Shown here one piece after another: positions 43,609 through 53,450 of a DNA stretch of 64,000 bases; the stretch's first letter is position 1; each line of letters begins with the position of its first letter. Made by a program: the position numbers and the translations under genes. Below the pieces are notes generated by a model. That model ran no database searches. It was not told the origin of the DNA and saw only the letters and a list, made by a program, of their open reading frames with translations. Origin of the DNA: an uncultured Muribaculaceae bacterium (lineage in GTDB: Bacteria > Bacteroidota > Bacteroidia > Bacteroidales > Muribaculaceae); contig CAJGBY010000002.1 in the NCBI GenBank assembly GCA_904501735.1, positions 127,341 to 191,340 of the forward strand. Direction: 5' to 3'.

Positions 43609-46323
43609 TTATTCTTCAACAGCAGCCTGAGCAGCAGCAAGGCGTGCGATAGGCACACGGAATGGAGAACATGATACATAGTTCATACCAAGCTTAGCAC
43701 AGAACTTAACTGAAGATGGTTCACCACCGTGTTCGCCACAGATACCAACCTTCAATTCAGGCTTAGTTGAACGACCCTTTTCAGTACCCATCTTAACAAG
43801 TTGACCTACACCTTCTTGGTCAAGTACTTCGAATGGATCTGTCTTGATAAGACCCTTTTCCTTGTAAACCTTCAAGAACTTAGGAGCATCGTCACGAGAG
43901 TAACCGAATGTCATTTGAGTCAAGTCGTTAGTACCGAATGAGAAGAAGTCAGCTACAGTTGCGATTTGATCAGCAGTCAAAGCAGCGCGAGGTACTTCAA
44001 TCATTGTACCAATCTTGTAAGCTACAGTTTCACCTCTTTCAGCGAACACCTTTTGTGCAGTTTCGTGAATGATGTTAGCTTGCATTTGAAGTTCCTTAAG
44101 AACACCTACAAGTGGAATCATGATTTCTGGGTGAACATCGATACCCTTATCCTTAACATTAAGAGCAGCTTCAAGGATAGCGCGAGCTTGCATTTCTGTG
44201 ATTTCTGGGTAAGTGTTACCAAGACGACAACCACGGTGACCAAGCATTGGGTTGAATTCTTCAAGAGAGTCTACGATAGCCTTAACTTCTTCAAGAGTCA
44301 TGCCCATTTCTTCTGCCAATTCCTTTTGAGTAGCTGTTTGGTGAGGAACGAATTCGTGCAAAGGTGGGTCAAGAAGACGGATTGTTACTCCAAGACCGTC
44401 CATTGCTTCAAAGATACCTTCGAAGTCACCGCGTTGCATAGGAAGAAGCTTAGCAAGAGCTGCACGACGACCTTCTTCGTCACGAGCAATAATCATTTCG
44501 CGCATAGCCTTGATACGATCGCCTTCGAAGAACATGTGTTCTGTACGGCAAAGACCGATACCCTTAGCACCAAACTTACGAGCAACCAAAGCATCGCGTG
44601 GAGAGTCTGCATTAGTGCGAACATCTACCTTTGTATATTTTTCAGCAAGGTTCATGATTGCAGCGAAGTCACCATCAAGTTCAGCATCAACAGTTGATAC
44701 CAAGCCATCATAAACATCACCTGTACTACCGTTCAATGAGATCCAGTCACCTTCTTTGTAAACCTTACCACCCATTTCAACAGTCTTTTCCTTATAGTCA
44801 ACCTTGATTTCACCAGCACCTGATACACAGCACTTACCGATACCACGAGCAACTACAGCAGCGTGAGAAGTCATACCACCGCGAGCAGTCAAGATACCTT
44901 GAGCAACTGTCATACCACGTAGGTCTTCTGGAGAAGTTTCGATACGAACCATGATCACTTTCTTCTTGCGTTCAGCCCATGCTTCAGCGTCATCAGCGAA
45001 GAATACGATTTGACCTGTAGCAGCACCTGGAGATGCAGGAAGACCCTTAGCTACAGCCTTAGCGCTTGCCAATGCAGCCTTATCGAATACTGGGTGAAGA
45101 AGCTCGTCAAGCTTTTGTGGTTCCATACGCTTAAGAACTGTCTTTTCATCGATAACACCTTCACGAAGAAGATCCATAGCGATCTTAACCATAGCAGCAG
45201 CTGTACGCTTACCGTTACGAGTTTGAAGCAACCAAAGCTTACCATCTTGGATAGTAAACTCAAGGTCTTGCATATCCTTATAGTGATCTTCAAGTTTTTG
45301 TTGAGTTTCAATAAGTTCCTTAGCACAGATAGGCATAGATTCTTCAAGAGAAGGATACTTAGCAGCGCGTTCTTCTTCTGAAATACCTTGAAGCTTAGCC
45401 CAACGACGAGAACCTTCAAGAGTGATTTGTTGTGGAGTACGAACACCAGCAACAACGTCTTCACCTTGTGCATTGATTAGGTATTCACCGTTGAAGATAT
45501 CTTCACCAGTTGCAGCGTCACGAGTAAATGCAACACCAGTTGCTGAAGATTCACCCATGTTACCGTATACCATTGCTTGTACGTTTACAGCAGTTCCCCA
45601 TTCTTCAGGGATTTGGTTCATGCGACGGTAAAGGATAGCGCGTTCATTCATCCAGCTATCGAATACAGCGCAAATTGCACCCCAAAGTTGTTCCCATGCG
45701 CTTTCAGGGAAGTCGCGACCTGTTGACTTCAATACAGCTTCCTTGAACAGCTTAACAAGTTTCTTCAAGTCATCTACATCAAGTTCTGTATCAAGTTTAA
45801 CCCCCTTTTCTTCCTTAACAGCTTCCATGATTTCTTCAAATGGATCGATGTCAGTCTTATTCTTTGGCTTCATACCAAGAACAACGTCACCATACATTTG
45901 AACGAAACGACGATAGCTATCCCATGCAAAACGAGCATTACCAGACTTACGAGCAAGAGCTTCTGCTACAGTATCATTCATACCAAGGTTAAGAACTGTA
46001 TCCATCATACCTGGCATTGATACGCGAGCACCTGAACGAACTGATACCAATAGTGGGTTTTCAGCATCGTTGAACTTGTTGCCTGTCAAATCTTCTACAT
46101 GCTTGATTGCATTTTGAACATCTGATTCGATCATCTTAACAACAGCGTCCTTACCTTCTTGAGTGTAAGTTGTACAAACTTCTGTTGTAATAGTAAAACC
46201 TGGAGGTACAGGTACCCCAATAAGATTCATCTCAGCGAGGTTTGCACCCTTACCGCCAAGAAGATTTTTCATATCGGCACGGCCTTCTGCGCTTCCGTTA
46301 CCGAAAGTATAAACACTCTTCAT
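43609..46323 (-). CDS. ppdK: Pyruvate, phosphate dikinase
   Basis: Interconverts pyruvate, ATP and phosphate with PEP, AMP and pyrophosphate, a reversible glycolytic step in many anaerobes. 904 residues in the usual order: nucleotide-binding domain (GGKGANLAEM at 23-32), central swivelling phosphohistidine domain (GGMTSHAAVVARG, His487) and C-terminal PEP-binding barrel (SFGTNDLTQMTFG, then GICGEHGGEPS with the catalytic Cys). The gene stands alone, between its own promoter and a terminator. Codon use is that of a highly expressed gene, with few rare codons. Confidence 0.97.
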   Translation of the reverse strand: MKSVYTFGNGSAEGRADMKNLLGGKGANLAEMNLIGVPVPPGFTITTEVCTTYTQEGKDAVVKMIESDVQNAIKHVEDLTGNKFNDAENPLLVSVRSGARVSMPGMMDTVLNLGMNDTVAEALARKSGNARFAWDSYRRFVQMYGDVVLGMKPKNKTDIDPFEEIMEAVKEEKGVKLDTELDVDDLKKLVKLFKEAVLKSTGRDFPESAWEQLWGAICAVFDSWMNERAILYRRMNQIPEEWGTAVNVQAMVYGNMGESSATGVAFTRDAATGEDIFNGEYLINAQGEDVVAGVRTPQQITLEGSRRWAKLQGISEEERAAKYPSLEESMPICAKELIETQQKLEDHYKDMQDLEFTIQDGKLWLLQTRNGKRTAAAMVKIAMDLLREGVIDEKTVLKRMEPQKLDELLHPVFDKAALASAKAVAKGLPASPGAATGQIVFFADDAEAWAERKKKVIMVRIETSPEDLRGMTVAQGILTARGGMTSHAAVVARGIGKCCVSGAGEIKVDYKEKTVEMGGKVYKEGDWISLNGSTGDVYDGLVSTVDAELDGDFAAIMNLAEKYTKVDVRTNADSPRDALVARKFGAKGIGLCRTEHMFFEGDRIKAMREMIIARDEEGRRAALAKLLPMQRGDFEGIFEAMDGLGVTIRLLDPPLHEFVPHQTATQKELAEEMGMTLEEVKAIVDSLEEFNPMLGHRGCRLGNTYPEITEMQARAILEAALNVKDKGIDVHPEIMIPLVGVLKELQMQANIIHETAQKVFAERGETVAYKIGTMIEVPRAALTADQIATVADFFSFGTNDLTQMTFGYSRDDAPKFLKVYKEKGLIKTDPFEVLDQEGVGQLVKMGTEKGRSTKPELKVGICGEHGGEPSSVKFCAKLGMNYVSCSPFRVPIARLAAAQAAVEE

Positions 46324-46414
46324 AAATTATATAACTATATGAATTATAATTAATTAAATAATATATTTCAAATTTATGTTAACATTCCAATGCATGCGCA
46401 CGAAATGCTAAATG

Positions 46415-46422
46415 CAAAAATA
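46415..46422 (-). promoter_or_regulatory. ppdK: -7 element of ppdK
   Basis: Minus-strand TATTTTTG fits TAnnTTTG; the leader would be about 85 bases. Confidence 0.5.
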
Positions 46423-46465
46423 GTAAATTATTTCCAATAATGAAAGAAATATCACCATTCATTGA

Positions 46466-47353
46466 CTAATCAAGGAATCTTTTTGTGATTCCACCATAAT
46501 TCTCAATTCTTCGATCGCGCAAGAATGGCCACCAGCGTCTCACTTGTTCCGCGCGTTCCATATCCACTTCTACAATAGTTTCAATTTCTTTATCACTTGG
46601 TGCTTGATAGATAATTTCGCCTTGTGGACCTGCTACAAATGAAAATCCCCAGAATTGGATACCATTAGTTTGTCCTGATGGATCGTCCTCGTGTCCCACA
46701 CGATTCACTGTAATCACTGGCAAACCATTAGCCACAGCATGACCTCTTTGTACTATTTGCCAAGCATTTTGTTGACGCATTTTTTCGGCATCAGTATCGC
46801 TGCTTTCCCAACCAATAGCAGTAGGGTAGATTAGCATATCAGCTCCTTTTAATACCATTAAGCGTGCTGCTTCTGGATACCATTGATCCCAACACACCAA
46901 AACACCTAATTTACCCACTGATGTTTGAATTGGTTCAAATCCCATATCACCAGGTGTGAAATAGAATTTTTCATAATATGCTGGATCATCAGGGATATGC
47001 ATCTTGCGATATCTACCTGCTACAGAGCCGTCTTTTTCATACACCACAGCTGTATTGTGATACAAGCCAGTAGCGCGTTTTTCAAACATTGATGTTACCA
47101 ACACAACACCACATGCTTTTGCAGTTTGAGCATACAGATCACACTCAGCGCCATTCAAATCAACAGCTAAATCGAAATTATCAGTTGATTCAACTTGGCA
47201 GAAATACAATGAATCATGCAATTCTTGCAACACCACCAGTTCAGCTCCATCACTCGATAGTTTCTTTACTTTTTCTATCAAGTTCAATCTATTTTTTTCA
47301 ACATCAGCAGTATTCGATTGTTGAATAACACCAACTTTTAAAGTCTTTTTCAT
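46466..47353 (-). CDS. aguB: N-carbamoylputrescine amidohydrolase
   Basis: Nitrilase-superfamily enzyme that hydrolyses N-carbamoylputrescine to putrescine, CO2 and ammonia. The Glu-Lys-Cys triad is E44 (VLQELHDS), K117 (YRKMHIPDD) and C154 (VLVCWDQWYPE), and the length (295 aa) is normal. Its ATG overlaps the aguA stop by four bases, so the two steps of the agmatine route to putrescine are translationally coupled. Confidence 0.95.
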   Translation of the reverse strand: MKKTLKVGVIQQSNTADVEKNRLNLIEKVKKLSSDGAELVVLQELHDSLYFCQVESTDNFDLAVDLNGAECDLYAQTAKACGVVLVTSMFEKRATGLYHNTAVVYEKDGSVAGRYRKMHIPDDPAYYEKFYFTPGDMGFEPIQTSVGKLGVLVCWDQWYPEAARLMVLKGADMLIYPTAIGWESSDTDAEKMRQQNAWQIVQRGHAVANGLPVITVNRVGHEDDPSGQTNGIQFWGFSFVAGPQGEIIYQAPSDKEIETIVEVDMERAEQVRRWWPFLRDRRIENYGGITKRFLD

Positions 47354-48396
47354 AATCCTTTTATTACATTTTTAGGGAATTGCATTGTAATACAATGTAG
47401 CGATCCGTGTTGTTTAATTAATGCTGTACAATCTATACCAACTACTTCATAACCCTCAAATACGCTTTGAATTACTTTCAATGCTTTTTTGTCATTTTCA
47501 GGTTGATTATATGTTGGCACCCACACAACTCCATTACCAATCAAATAATTAGCATAAGTAGCTGGTAAGCGTTCGCCATCTTCATCATAGATTGCATTAG
47601 GGAATGGTAATTTATATAATTTAAATGGAACACCATCAATTGTTTTGAAGGTTGACAATTGCTCTTCCATCTTTTTAAGTTCAGCATAATGTTCATCATT
47701 CTCATCATCACACCCTGCATAAATGATGCTATCATTTATCGCAATTCGAGCCAATGTGTCAATATGGCTATCAGTATCATCACCTGCAAATGCTCCATAA
47801 TCAAGCCACAACACTTTACCCACGCCAAGTGTATCACACAAATAAGATTCTATTTGTTCTTTATTCATATGTGGATTGCGAGTAGGGGTCAACAAGCATT
47901 GTGATGTAACCAATAGAGTGCCTTTGCCATCTGTTTCGATTGAGCCTCCTTCTAGAATGAAGTTTTGGCAATTTTCAACATCACATTCAAAGAAGCCATG
48001 TTCATTCATTTGTGGAGTAATATTATTATCTAAATCCCAATTGAATTTACCACCCCACGCATTGAATTTGAAATCACATATAGCTAATTTATCATTATTC
48101 TCGATCGTGATTGCGCCAAAATCTCGACACCAAGTATCATTAGTTGGGAATTGCGCATATTTCACCTTAAAAGGATGATTATTACCGATTAGTTTTTCAA
48201 CTCTTTCCGAATTCTCTGTAATAATAATCAAATTCTCTTTTTGTAGTATAGCTTTTGCTACATTTATATAACACTTTTCAACTTCATCAAGCATATATGC
48301 CCAATCAGTTTGTTCATGTGGCCATGCTATCATCACAGCCGATTGTGGTTCCCATTCGGCTATGAATCTACGATTCTGTTTGTTTTTAAATGACAT
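47350..48396 (-). CDS. aguA: Agmatine deiminase
   Basis: Converts agmatine to N-carbamoylputrescine and ammonia. Peptidylarginine-deiminase-fold motifs: WPHEQTDW near the N-terminus, NDTWCRDFGAI (about 86-96), LEGGSIETDGKG, GDDTDSHID (about 205-213) and the catalytic nucleophile C335 in HGSLHCITMQFP. 348 aa, usual length. First gene of aguA-aguB. It has a textbook promoter. Confidence 0.96.
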   Translation of the reverse strand: MSFKNKQNRRFIAEWEPQSAVMIAWPHEQTDWAYMLDEVEKCYINVAKAILQKENLIIITENSERVEKLIGNNHPFKVKYAQFPTNDTWCRDFGAITIENNDKLAICDFKFNAWGGKFNWDLDNNITPQMNEHGFFECDVENCQNFILEGGSIETDGKGTLLVTSQCLLTPTRNPHMNKEQIESYLCDTLGVGKVLWLDYGAFAGDDTDSHIDTLARIAINDSIIYAGCDDENDEHYAELKKMEEQLSTFKTIDGVPFKLYKLPFPNAIYDEDGERLPATYANYLIGNGVVWVPTYNQPENDKKALKVIQSVFEGYEVVGIDCTALIKQHGSLHCITMQFPKNVIKGL

Positions 48397-48419
48397 TGTT
48401 TTATCGATAAATTATTTTT

Positions 48420-48451
48420 CAAATTTAACATATTATTTTCATTTATACAAA
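48420..48451 (-). promoter_or_regulatory. aguA: aguA promoter
   Basis: Minus-strand TTTG at 48451-48448 and TAAATTTG at 48427-48420 are 20 bases apart, a good match to the TTTG / TAnnTTTG consensus. Confidence 0.7.
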
Positions 48452-48511
48452 TAAGGATTTAGAACCATATAAAAATTTAATTGTTACATTATTAAATTAA
48501 ATTTTAAGATT

Positions 48512-49123
48512 ATGAAAAAGATAATTATTTTAATGTTGTCAGTAATTGGATTACTCACATCATCATGCAGTCCGTTTACCTTAGTTAATAGTACTGTATA
48601 CAATAATTCTGATGTAGGCGAGTACAAAACATTTCGAATTGTAGCTCCTCCCGAAGGTTCTTTGCCTCCTGGTATGACTATGGTTACTTATTACAACATT
48701 GCTGCTGCCATAAGAGAACAAATGGTTGAAAGGGGATTTACTGAATCGGCAATTTCACCTTTAATGGTAAACATTGCACTAACAGTTCAAAAGGAAATCG
48801 AAACAGCACCTGCTTTGCCTCCAGGATATTTTGCTTATAATGGAATGTATCCTTATTACATGTACCCACGAAACCTATATTGGCAAAACTACTATTCAAA
48901 TGCTAAAGTCATTACTGGTATTTATCGTGAAGGAGTCTTAACAATGGAATTAGTCGACACCGATAAGAAAATCGCATTATATTCATCTTCGGTTTCTACC
49001 ATTTTGCAGCCCGGCGATAGCCAATTCCGAAATTTGCCCGAAATTGCCGAAGCTGTCAAAACTCTATTCTCCGACTTCCCTGTAAAGTTGCTTCCTCAAT
49101 ATAATATTCAATCAAAGAAATAA
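48512..49123 (+). CDS. DUF4136-like lipoprotein
   Basis: 203 residues with lipobox LLTSSC (Cys19). The body is beta-rich: an F-R-I strand (YKTFRIVAPP), AAAIREQMVERGF (an amphipathic helix as in DUF4136), and a Tyr/Pro-rich centre (YFAYNGMYPYYMYPRNLYW). DUF4136-like lipoproteins of Bacteroidota share the N-terminal pattern of a stand-alone strand before a helix. Function unknown. It has its own terminator downstream. Confidence 0.65.
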   Translation: MKKIIILMLSVIGLLTSSCSPFTLVNSTVYNNSDVGEYKTFRIVAPPEGSLPPGMTMVTYYNIAAAIREQMVERGFTESAISPLMVNIALTVQKEIETAPALPPGYFAYNGMYPYYMYPRNLYWQNYYSNAKVITGIYREGVLTMELVDTDKKIALYSSSVSTILQPGDSQFRNLPEIAEAVKTLFSDFPVKLLPQYNIQSKK

Positions 49124-49137
49124 TTGATTATAAAAAG

Positions 49138-49163
49138 AAAAGGGATCATTCGATCCCTTTTTC
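49138..49163. terminator. Bidirectional terminator between the lipoprotein gene and the efflux operon
   Basis: AAAAGGGATC (49138-49147) pairs with GATCCCTTTT (49152-49161) with an ATTC loop, with T and A runs on the two flanks. Confidence 0.88.
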
Positions 49164-49164
49164 T

Positions 49165-50346
49165 TTAGTTAAGTAACTGATATTTATTCAAATCAGTCAA
49201 TAAAGTGTTGTATTCAAATTCTAAGTCTAATAATGTTTGTTGTGCTTCAAGGAAATATCTCAACTCAAGTAAGTAATCAAGGAGTGATATTTGACCACCT
49301 TCAAGGGCTTTTTGAAGCATTTTCTCATTATTCCCTGATTCAAGCACATTATTATATAAGTGAATTTGTGATTTAGCAGTTACAATGTGTGAGTAATCTG
49401 TCTTAATTGCCGATTCAAGTTCTGCTAAAACATCTTTTTGTGTTAGCTCAGCTGCTATCAGCTCCGATTTTGAAGCACTCACTTTATTACTATTAGCAAA
49501 GATAGGCACTGAAACTCCTACAGCAAAACCATTGAACTTTGAGCCCATTTCATTCGAATATTTATAACTCAATGCCAAATCTGGCAACCAACCCATTTTT
49601 GCACTTGAAAGGTTTTTGTTTGACGCATCTAAGTTGGCTACAAGAGTCAAGTAAGATGGATCGTATTTAATTACCTCTGCCAAATAGTAATCCAATGATT
49701 CAAGCGATTGAGTTGGGTAGTCATATAGGCTACTAAGATTTTCGATTTCTTTGTTACCATTCAAACTGGTTAGTTTTTCAAACAAGCCTGCTCTTTGCGA
49801 CACCAATTCATCATATGCTCTCTTTGTGTTTAGCAATTCAATCTTTAGCTTATTGATATCCAAAATAGATATTTCACCATAATTAAATCCCTTCTCATAT
49901 TCCGAATACAATTTAGTAATATTTGCAACGACTGTTTCTTGAACTTTTAGCTTTCTGTTCAAATTGATAATTTGAATACATAGTTGCTTTGCGTCAAGTA
50001 ACACATTCAAATATTCACTCAATTGCTTGGCATTTTCGACATTTATCAACGCCTTGTTTACATCCGATCTGTTTTTATACAGTCCAGGCCATTCAAACTT
50101 TTGAGTAACAGAAATACCATATTTGTTACCATCAACATTTGCTCCTTCGTGATATTCAAATCCCACTTCAGGATTACTCAAATTATTAGTTGATTTAATA
50201 CTGCTAATGGCACTATTCTTCGTTTGTTCTGATGCTTTAAGCGCAAAGTTGTTTTGCTTAACCGATTCAAGAACCTCATTAACTGTGAGTGCATGCGCTG
50301 TAATTATATTGAAAATACATGCTATGATTAATATACATTGTTTCAT
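49165..50346 (-). CDS. TolC-family outer-membrane efflux protein (CusC-like)
   Basis: Outer-membrane channel of the tripartite pump. The protein is mostly helical (coiled-coil alpha barrel), with paired repeats typical of TolC (NLSNPEVGFEYHEG, AKMGWLPDLALSYKYSN). The ATG at 50346 is preceded by GAGGAG and begins a clear signal peptide (MKQCILIIACIFNIITAHA); the in-frame ATG at 50364 overlaps the pump gene and makes a worse signal. There is one base between the pump stop and this start, so translation is coupled. 393 aa. Confidence 0.9.
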   Translation of the reverse strand: MKQCILIIACIFNIITAHALTVNEVLESVKQNNFALKASEQTKNSAISSIKSTNNLSNPEVGFEYHEGANVDGNKYGISVTQKFEWPGLYKNRSDVNKALINVENAKQLSEYLNVLLDAKQLCIQIINLNRKLKVQETVVANITKLYSEYEKGFNYGEISILDINKLKIELLNTKRAYDELVSQRAGLFEKLTSLNGNKEIENLSSLYDYPTQSLESLDYYLAEVIKYDPSYLTLVANLDASNKNLSSAKMGWLPDLALSYKYSNEMGSKFNGFAVGVSVPIFANSNKVSASKSELIAAELTQKDVLAELESAIKTDYSHIVTAKSQIHLYNNVLESGNNEKMLQKALEGGQISLLDYLLELRYFLEAQQTLLDLEFEYNTLLTDLNKYQLLN

Positions 50347-50347
50347 A

Positions 50348-53300
50348 TTAGTTCTCCTCTTCATTTTTGGTAACTAAATAATATAGTATTGGCACGATAA
50401 ACACATTAAGAACTGTTGATGTGATTAGACCACCAAGAATTACAATTGCCATAGGGCTTTGGATTTCATTACCTGGTTCCGTGCTCTTCACTGCGATTGG
50501 AATAAGTGCCAATGCTGTAGTAAGCGCTGTCATAATAATAGGCAACAATCGGTCAATACTACCTTTATAGATACGATCAAACAATGGTAGACCATCCTTC
50601 TTAAGTTGATTATATCTCGACATTAGTAGCATACCATTTCGAGTTGTGATACCCAACAATGAGATAAAACCAATAATAGCAGGAATATTCAATTCATTTG
50701 AACCAAGCTTAAGAATTAGCACACCACCAATCAAAGCTAATGGAATATTAACCAGTACAATCAACGATTGCTTAACATTCTTGAATTCTTGATATAGCAA
50801 CATCACAACAATTAGCAATGCAACAGCCGACATCAATGCCAATGTTTTTGATGCTTTGGCTTCATTTTCAAATTGTCCTCCATATACTATATAATAGCCA
50901 TCAGGTAGTTGGATTTTTTCGTTAATCTTTTCTTGAATTTCATTCACTGCACCACGCAAATCACGATCAGCAATATTACATGAAATCATAATTCTACGGC
51001 TCACATTTTCGCGGCTCACAGAGTTTGGTCCGTCCACCGATTTAATCTCTGCTACATAAGAGAATGGGATTTTGCCTTGATTGCTATCAATCATAAGATT
51101 CTTAATCTTTTCCATTGAATTGCGCTCTTCATCAGCAAGTCTTAATGTAACATCAAATGGCAAACCATCTTCATATACTTGAGAAACTACAACGCCCGAC
51201 AATGTTACATTGATAAAATCTGTAAATTCACTTATTGTGATACCATATTTAGCAAGCAAATCGCGTTTTGGACGAATTCGTAGTTGTGGACGAGCTACTT
51301 GTTGTTCAAGATTTGCATCTACAATACCTGGAATAGTTGAAATTATGTTTTTGATATCGTTACCAGTTGTATATAGTTTATTCAAATCTGGACCAAACAA
51401 TTTTATTGCAATTTGTGCTTTTGAACCCGATAGCATCGCATCAATTCGGTGTGAGATTGGTTGACCTATTTCAACATTAGCTCCTGGAAGGAATGCTAAT
51501 TTCTCACGCAATTCCTTCAATACCTCGCTCTTTGTACGATCAGTTAGTTCGTAAGGCGCTTCAATTTCTGATACATTTACTCCAAATGAGTGTTCTGCTA
51601 ATTCGGCACGACCAGTTTTGCGCGATACACACTTAACTTCAGGAATACTCATTATGATCTTTTCTGCTTCACGACCTATCTTGTCAGATTCTTCAAGTGA
51701 AACACCTGGCATAAGGTTTACATTGATTGTAAACGAACCTTCATTAAATGATGGCAAGAAGCTACGGCCTAAAGTAAAGAAGAATGCTAATGCAACAATA
51801 AATAGTACACCAGTTGTTCCTAAGATAACATACTTAGCTTTGAAACATTTTTCAAGAAGAGATTTATATGCTTCTTTAAGTTTTTTAGTTACCGCAGGAT
51901 CACTTACAGCTTTCTCTTTATTATCTTTTAATAGATAGCTACAAAGTACTGGAGTTACAGTGAGTGCAACGATTGTTGACGCTACTAGTGACACGATAAA
52001 TGAGATACCAAGTGGAATCAAAAGTCTACCTTCAAGACCCGACAAGAAGAATAGGGGAAGGAAACATGCCACAATAATTAATGTAGAATTCAAAATTGGC
52101 ATACGCACTTCTGACGATGCATGGAACACCACATCAGTTATTGACTTTCTTTGATCTTTAGGTAATAACTTATTCTCTTTAATGCGTTTGTACACATTTT
52201 CCACATCTACAATAGCATCATCCACCAATGAACCAATAGCAATTGCAATACCACCGAGACTCATTGTATTGATAGTGTAACCAAATAGGTGTAACACCAT
52301 TATAGCAATTAGCACTGACAATGGTAGGGCAACAAGTGAAATAACTGTTGTGCGTACATTCATCAAGAAAAAGAATAGCACGATAACAACAAATAATGCA
52401 CCCTCAATCAATGACCCTTGAATATTAGAAATTGAGCTATCGATGAAGTTGCTTTGACGGAATGTGTCAGTTGCAATTACAATATCTTTTGGCAATGACT
52501 TTTGCAATTCATCTAAACTCTTAAGAATTGAATTAGTGAGGAATTTAGTGTCAGTATCTGGTTGCTTAGTAATTGTCAACAAAACTGCTGGTTGCGCATT
52601 CTTAGATGCAAGACCTAATTTAGGTGATTTAGCTCCAATTTTCACTTCGGCTACATCTCCTACAAGTATAGTTCCGTTTTCGTCGCTTCTTACTACGCAA
52701 TTAGCAATATCTTCAAAATGTGTTGTGTTAATATCGCCCTTGATAAGATATTCGTTACCGAATTCATATAGCACACCACCACCAACATTATTATTAATAT
52801 TATTGGTTGCCGATAATACTTCACCCATTGACACATTGAAATATTTCATTTTTGCAGGGTCTGCAAGAATTTGATACTCTTTGATATCACCTCCAATTAC
52901 TTGAACTTCAGCCACACCACCTTCGGCCAAAATTCTTGGACGAATAATTCGATCGGCCAATGTTCTTAGCTCTAATAAGCTTGTAGAATCGGAAGTAAGT
53001 GACACAATAAGCATCTCACCTAAAATTGATGATTGTGGACCTAATACTGGTGTCTTCACACCATTAGGGAAATTACTTTCCAATGTAGACAGCTTTTCTG
53101 TTACGATTTGACGAGCTCGATAGATATCTGTACCCCAATCAAATTCAACCCACACAAGTGAAAAACCACTTGTTGACGATGAACGAACTCTACGCACATT
53201 GGTTGCACCATTCAACGCAGTTTCGATAGGGTATGTAACAGCCTTTTCAACTTCTTCTGGGGCATATCCATGTGCTTCTGTCATTACAGTTACTGTTGGC

Positions 53301-53431
53301 GCATTCAAGTCAGGGAATACATCAACTTCTGTATTGACAGCTACATAACAGCCACCAATCAATAGGAAACATGTAATCAAAAGTACAAGAATCCTATTGT
53401 TCAACGAAAATGTAATAATTTTGTTTAGCAT
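50348..53431 (-). CDS. Heavy-metal efflux RND pump (CusA/CzcA family)
   Basis: Inner-membrane proton-driven pump. 1027 residues with 12 predicted helices: TM1 at about 10-30, TM block 340-500, second half 530-1020. The proton-relay helix reads GSLVDDAIVDVENVYKRI, the DD pair typical of HME-RND proteins. The N-terminal half carries VDVFPDLNAPTVTVMTEAHG, the family signature. Metal specificity (Cu/Ag versus Zn/Co/Cd/Ni) cannot be assigned; the His-rich neighbours fit Zn, Co, Ni or Cu. It lies 19 bases after the adaptor gene. Confidence 0.95.
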   Translation of the reverse strand: MLNKIITFSLNNRILVLLITCFLLIGGCYVAVNTEVDVFPDLNAPTVTVMTEAHGYAPEEVEKAVTYPIETALNGATNVRRVRSSSTSGFSLVWVEFDWGTDIYRARQIVTEKLSTLESNFPNGVKTPVLGPQSSILGEMLIVSLTSDSTSLLELRTLADRIIRPRILAEGGVAEVQVIGGDIKEYQILADPAKMKYFNVSMGEVLSATNNINNNVGGGVLYEFGNEYLIKGDINTTHFEDIANCVVRSDENGTILVGDVAEVKIGAKSPKLGLASKNAQPAVLLTITKQPDTDTKFLTNSILKSLDELQKSLPKDIVIATDTFRQSNFIDSSISNIQGSLIEGALFVVIVLFFFLMNVRTTVISLVALPLSVLIAIMVLHLFGYTINTMSLGGIAIAIGSLVDDAIVDVENVYKRIKENKLLPKDQRKSITDVVFHASSEVRMPILNSTLIIVACFLPLFFLSGLEGRLLIPLGISFIVSLVASTIVALTVTPVLCSYLLKDNKEKAVSDPAVTKKLKEAYKSLLEKCFKAKYVILGTTGVLFIVALAFFFTLGRSFLPSFNEGSFTINVNLMPGVSLEESDKIGREAEKIIMSIPEVKCVSRKTGRAELAEHSFGVNVSEIEAPYELTDRTKSEVLKELREKLAFLPGANVEIGQPISHRIDAMLSGSKAQIAIKLFGPDLNKLYTTGNDIKNIISTIPGIVDANLEQQVARPQLRIRPKRDLLAKYGITISEFTDFINVTLSGVVVSQVYEDGLPFDVTLRLADEERNSMEKIKNLMIDSNQGKIPFSYVAEIKSVDGPNSVSRENVSRRIMISCNIADRDLRGAVNEIQEKINEKIQLPDGYYIVYGGQFENEAKASKTLALMSAVALLIVVMLLYQEFKNVKQSLIVLVNIPLALIGGVLILKLGSNELNIPAIIGFISLLGITTRNGMLLMSRYNQLKKDGLPLFDRIYKGSIDRLLPIIMTALTTALALIPIAVKSTEPGNEIQSPMAIVILGGLITSTVLNVFIVPILYYLVTKNEEEN

Positions 53432-53450
53432 ATAGGTAACTTTTGATTAA

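Noticed and set aside
43966..45631. Long open frames on the opposite strand of ppdK (for example 243 and 123 codons)
   Set aside because: They are shadows of a highly expressed gene with biased codons; they have no promoter, ribosome site or recognisable domain.
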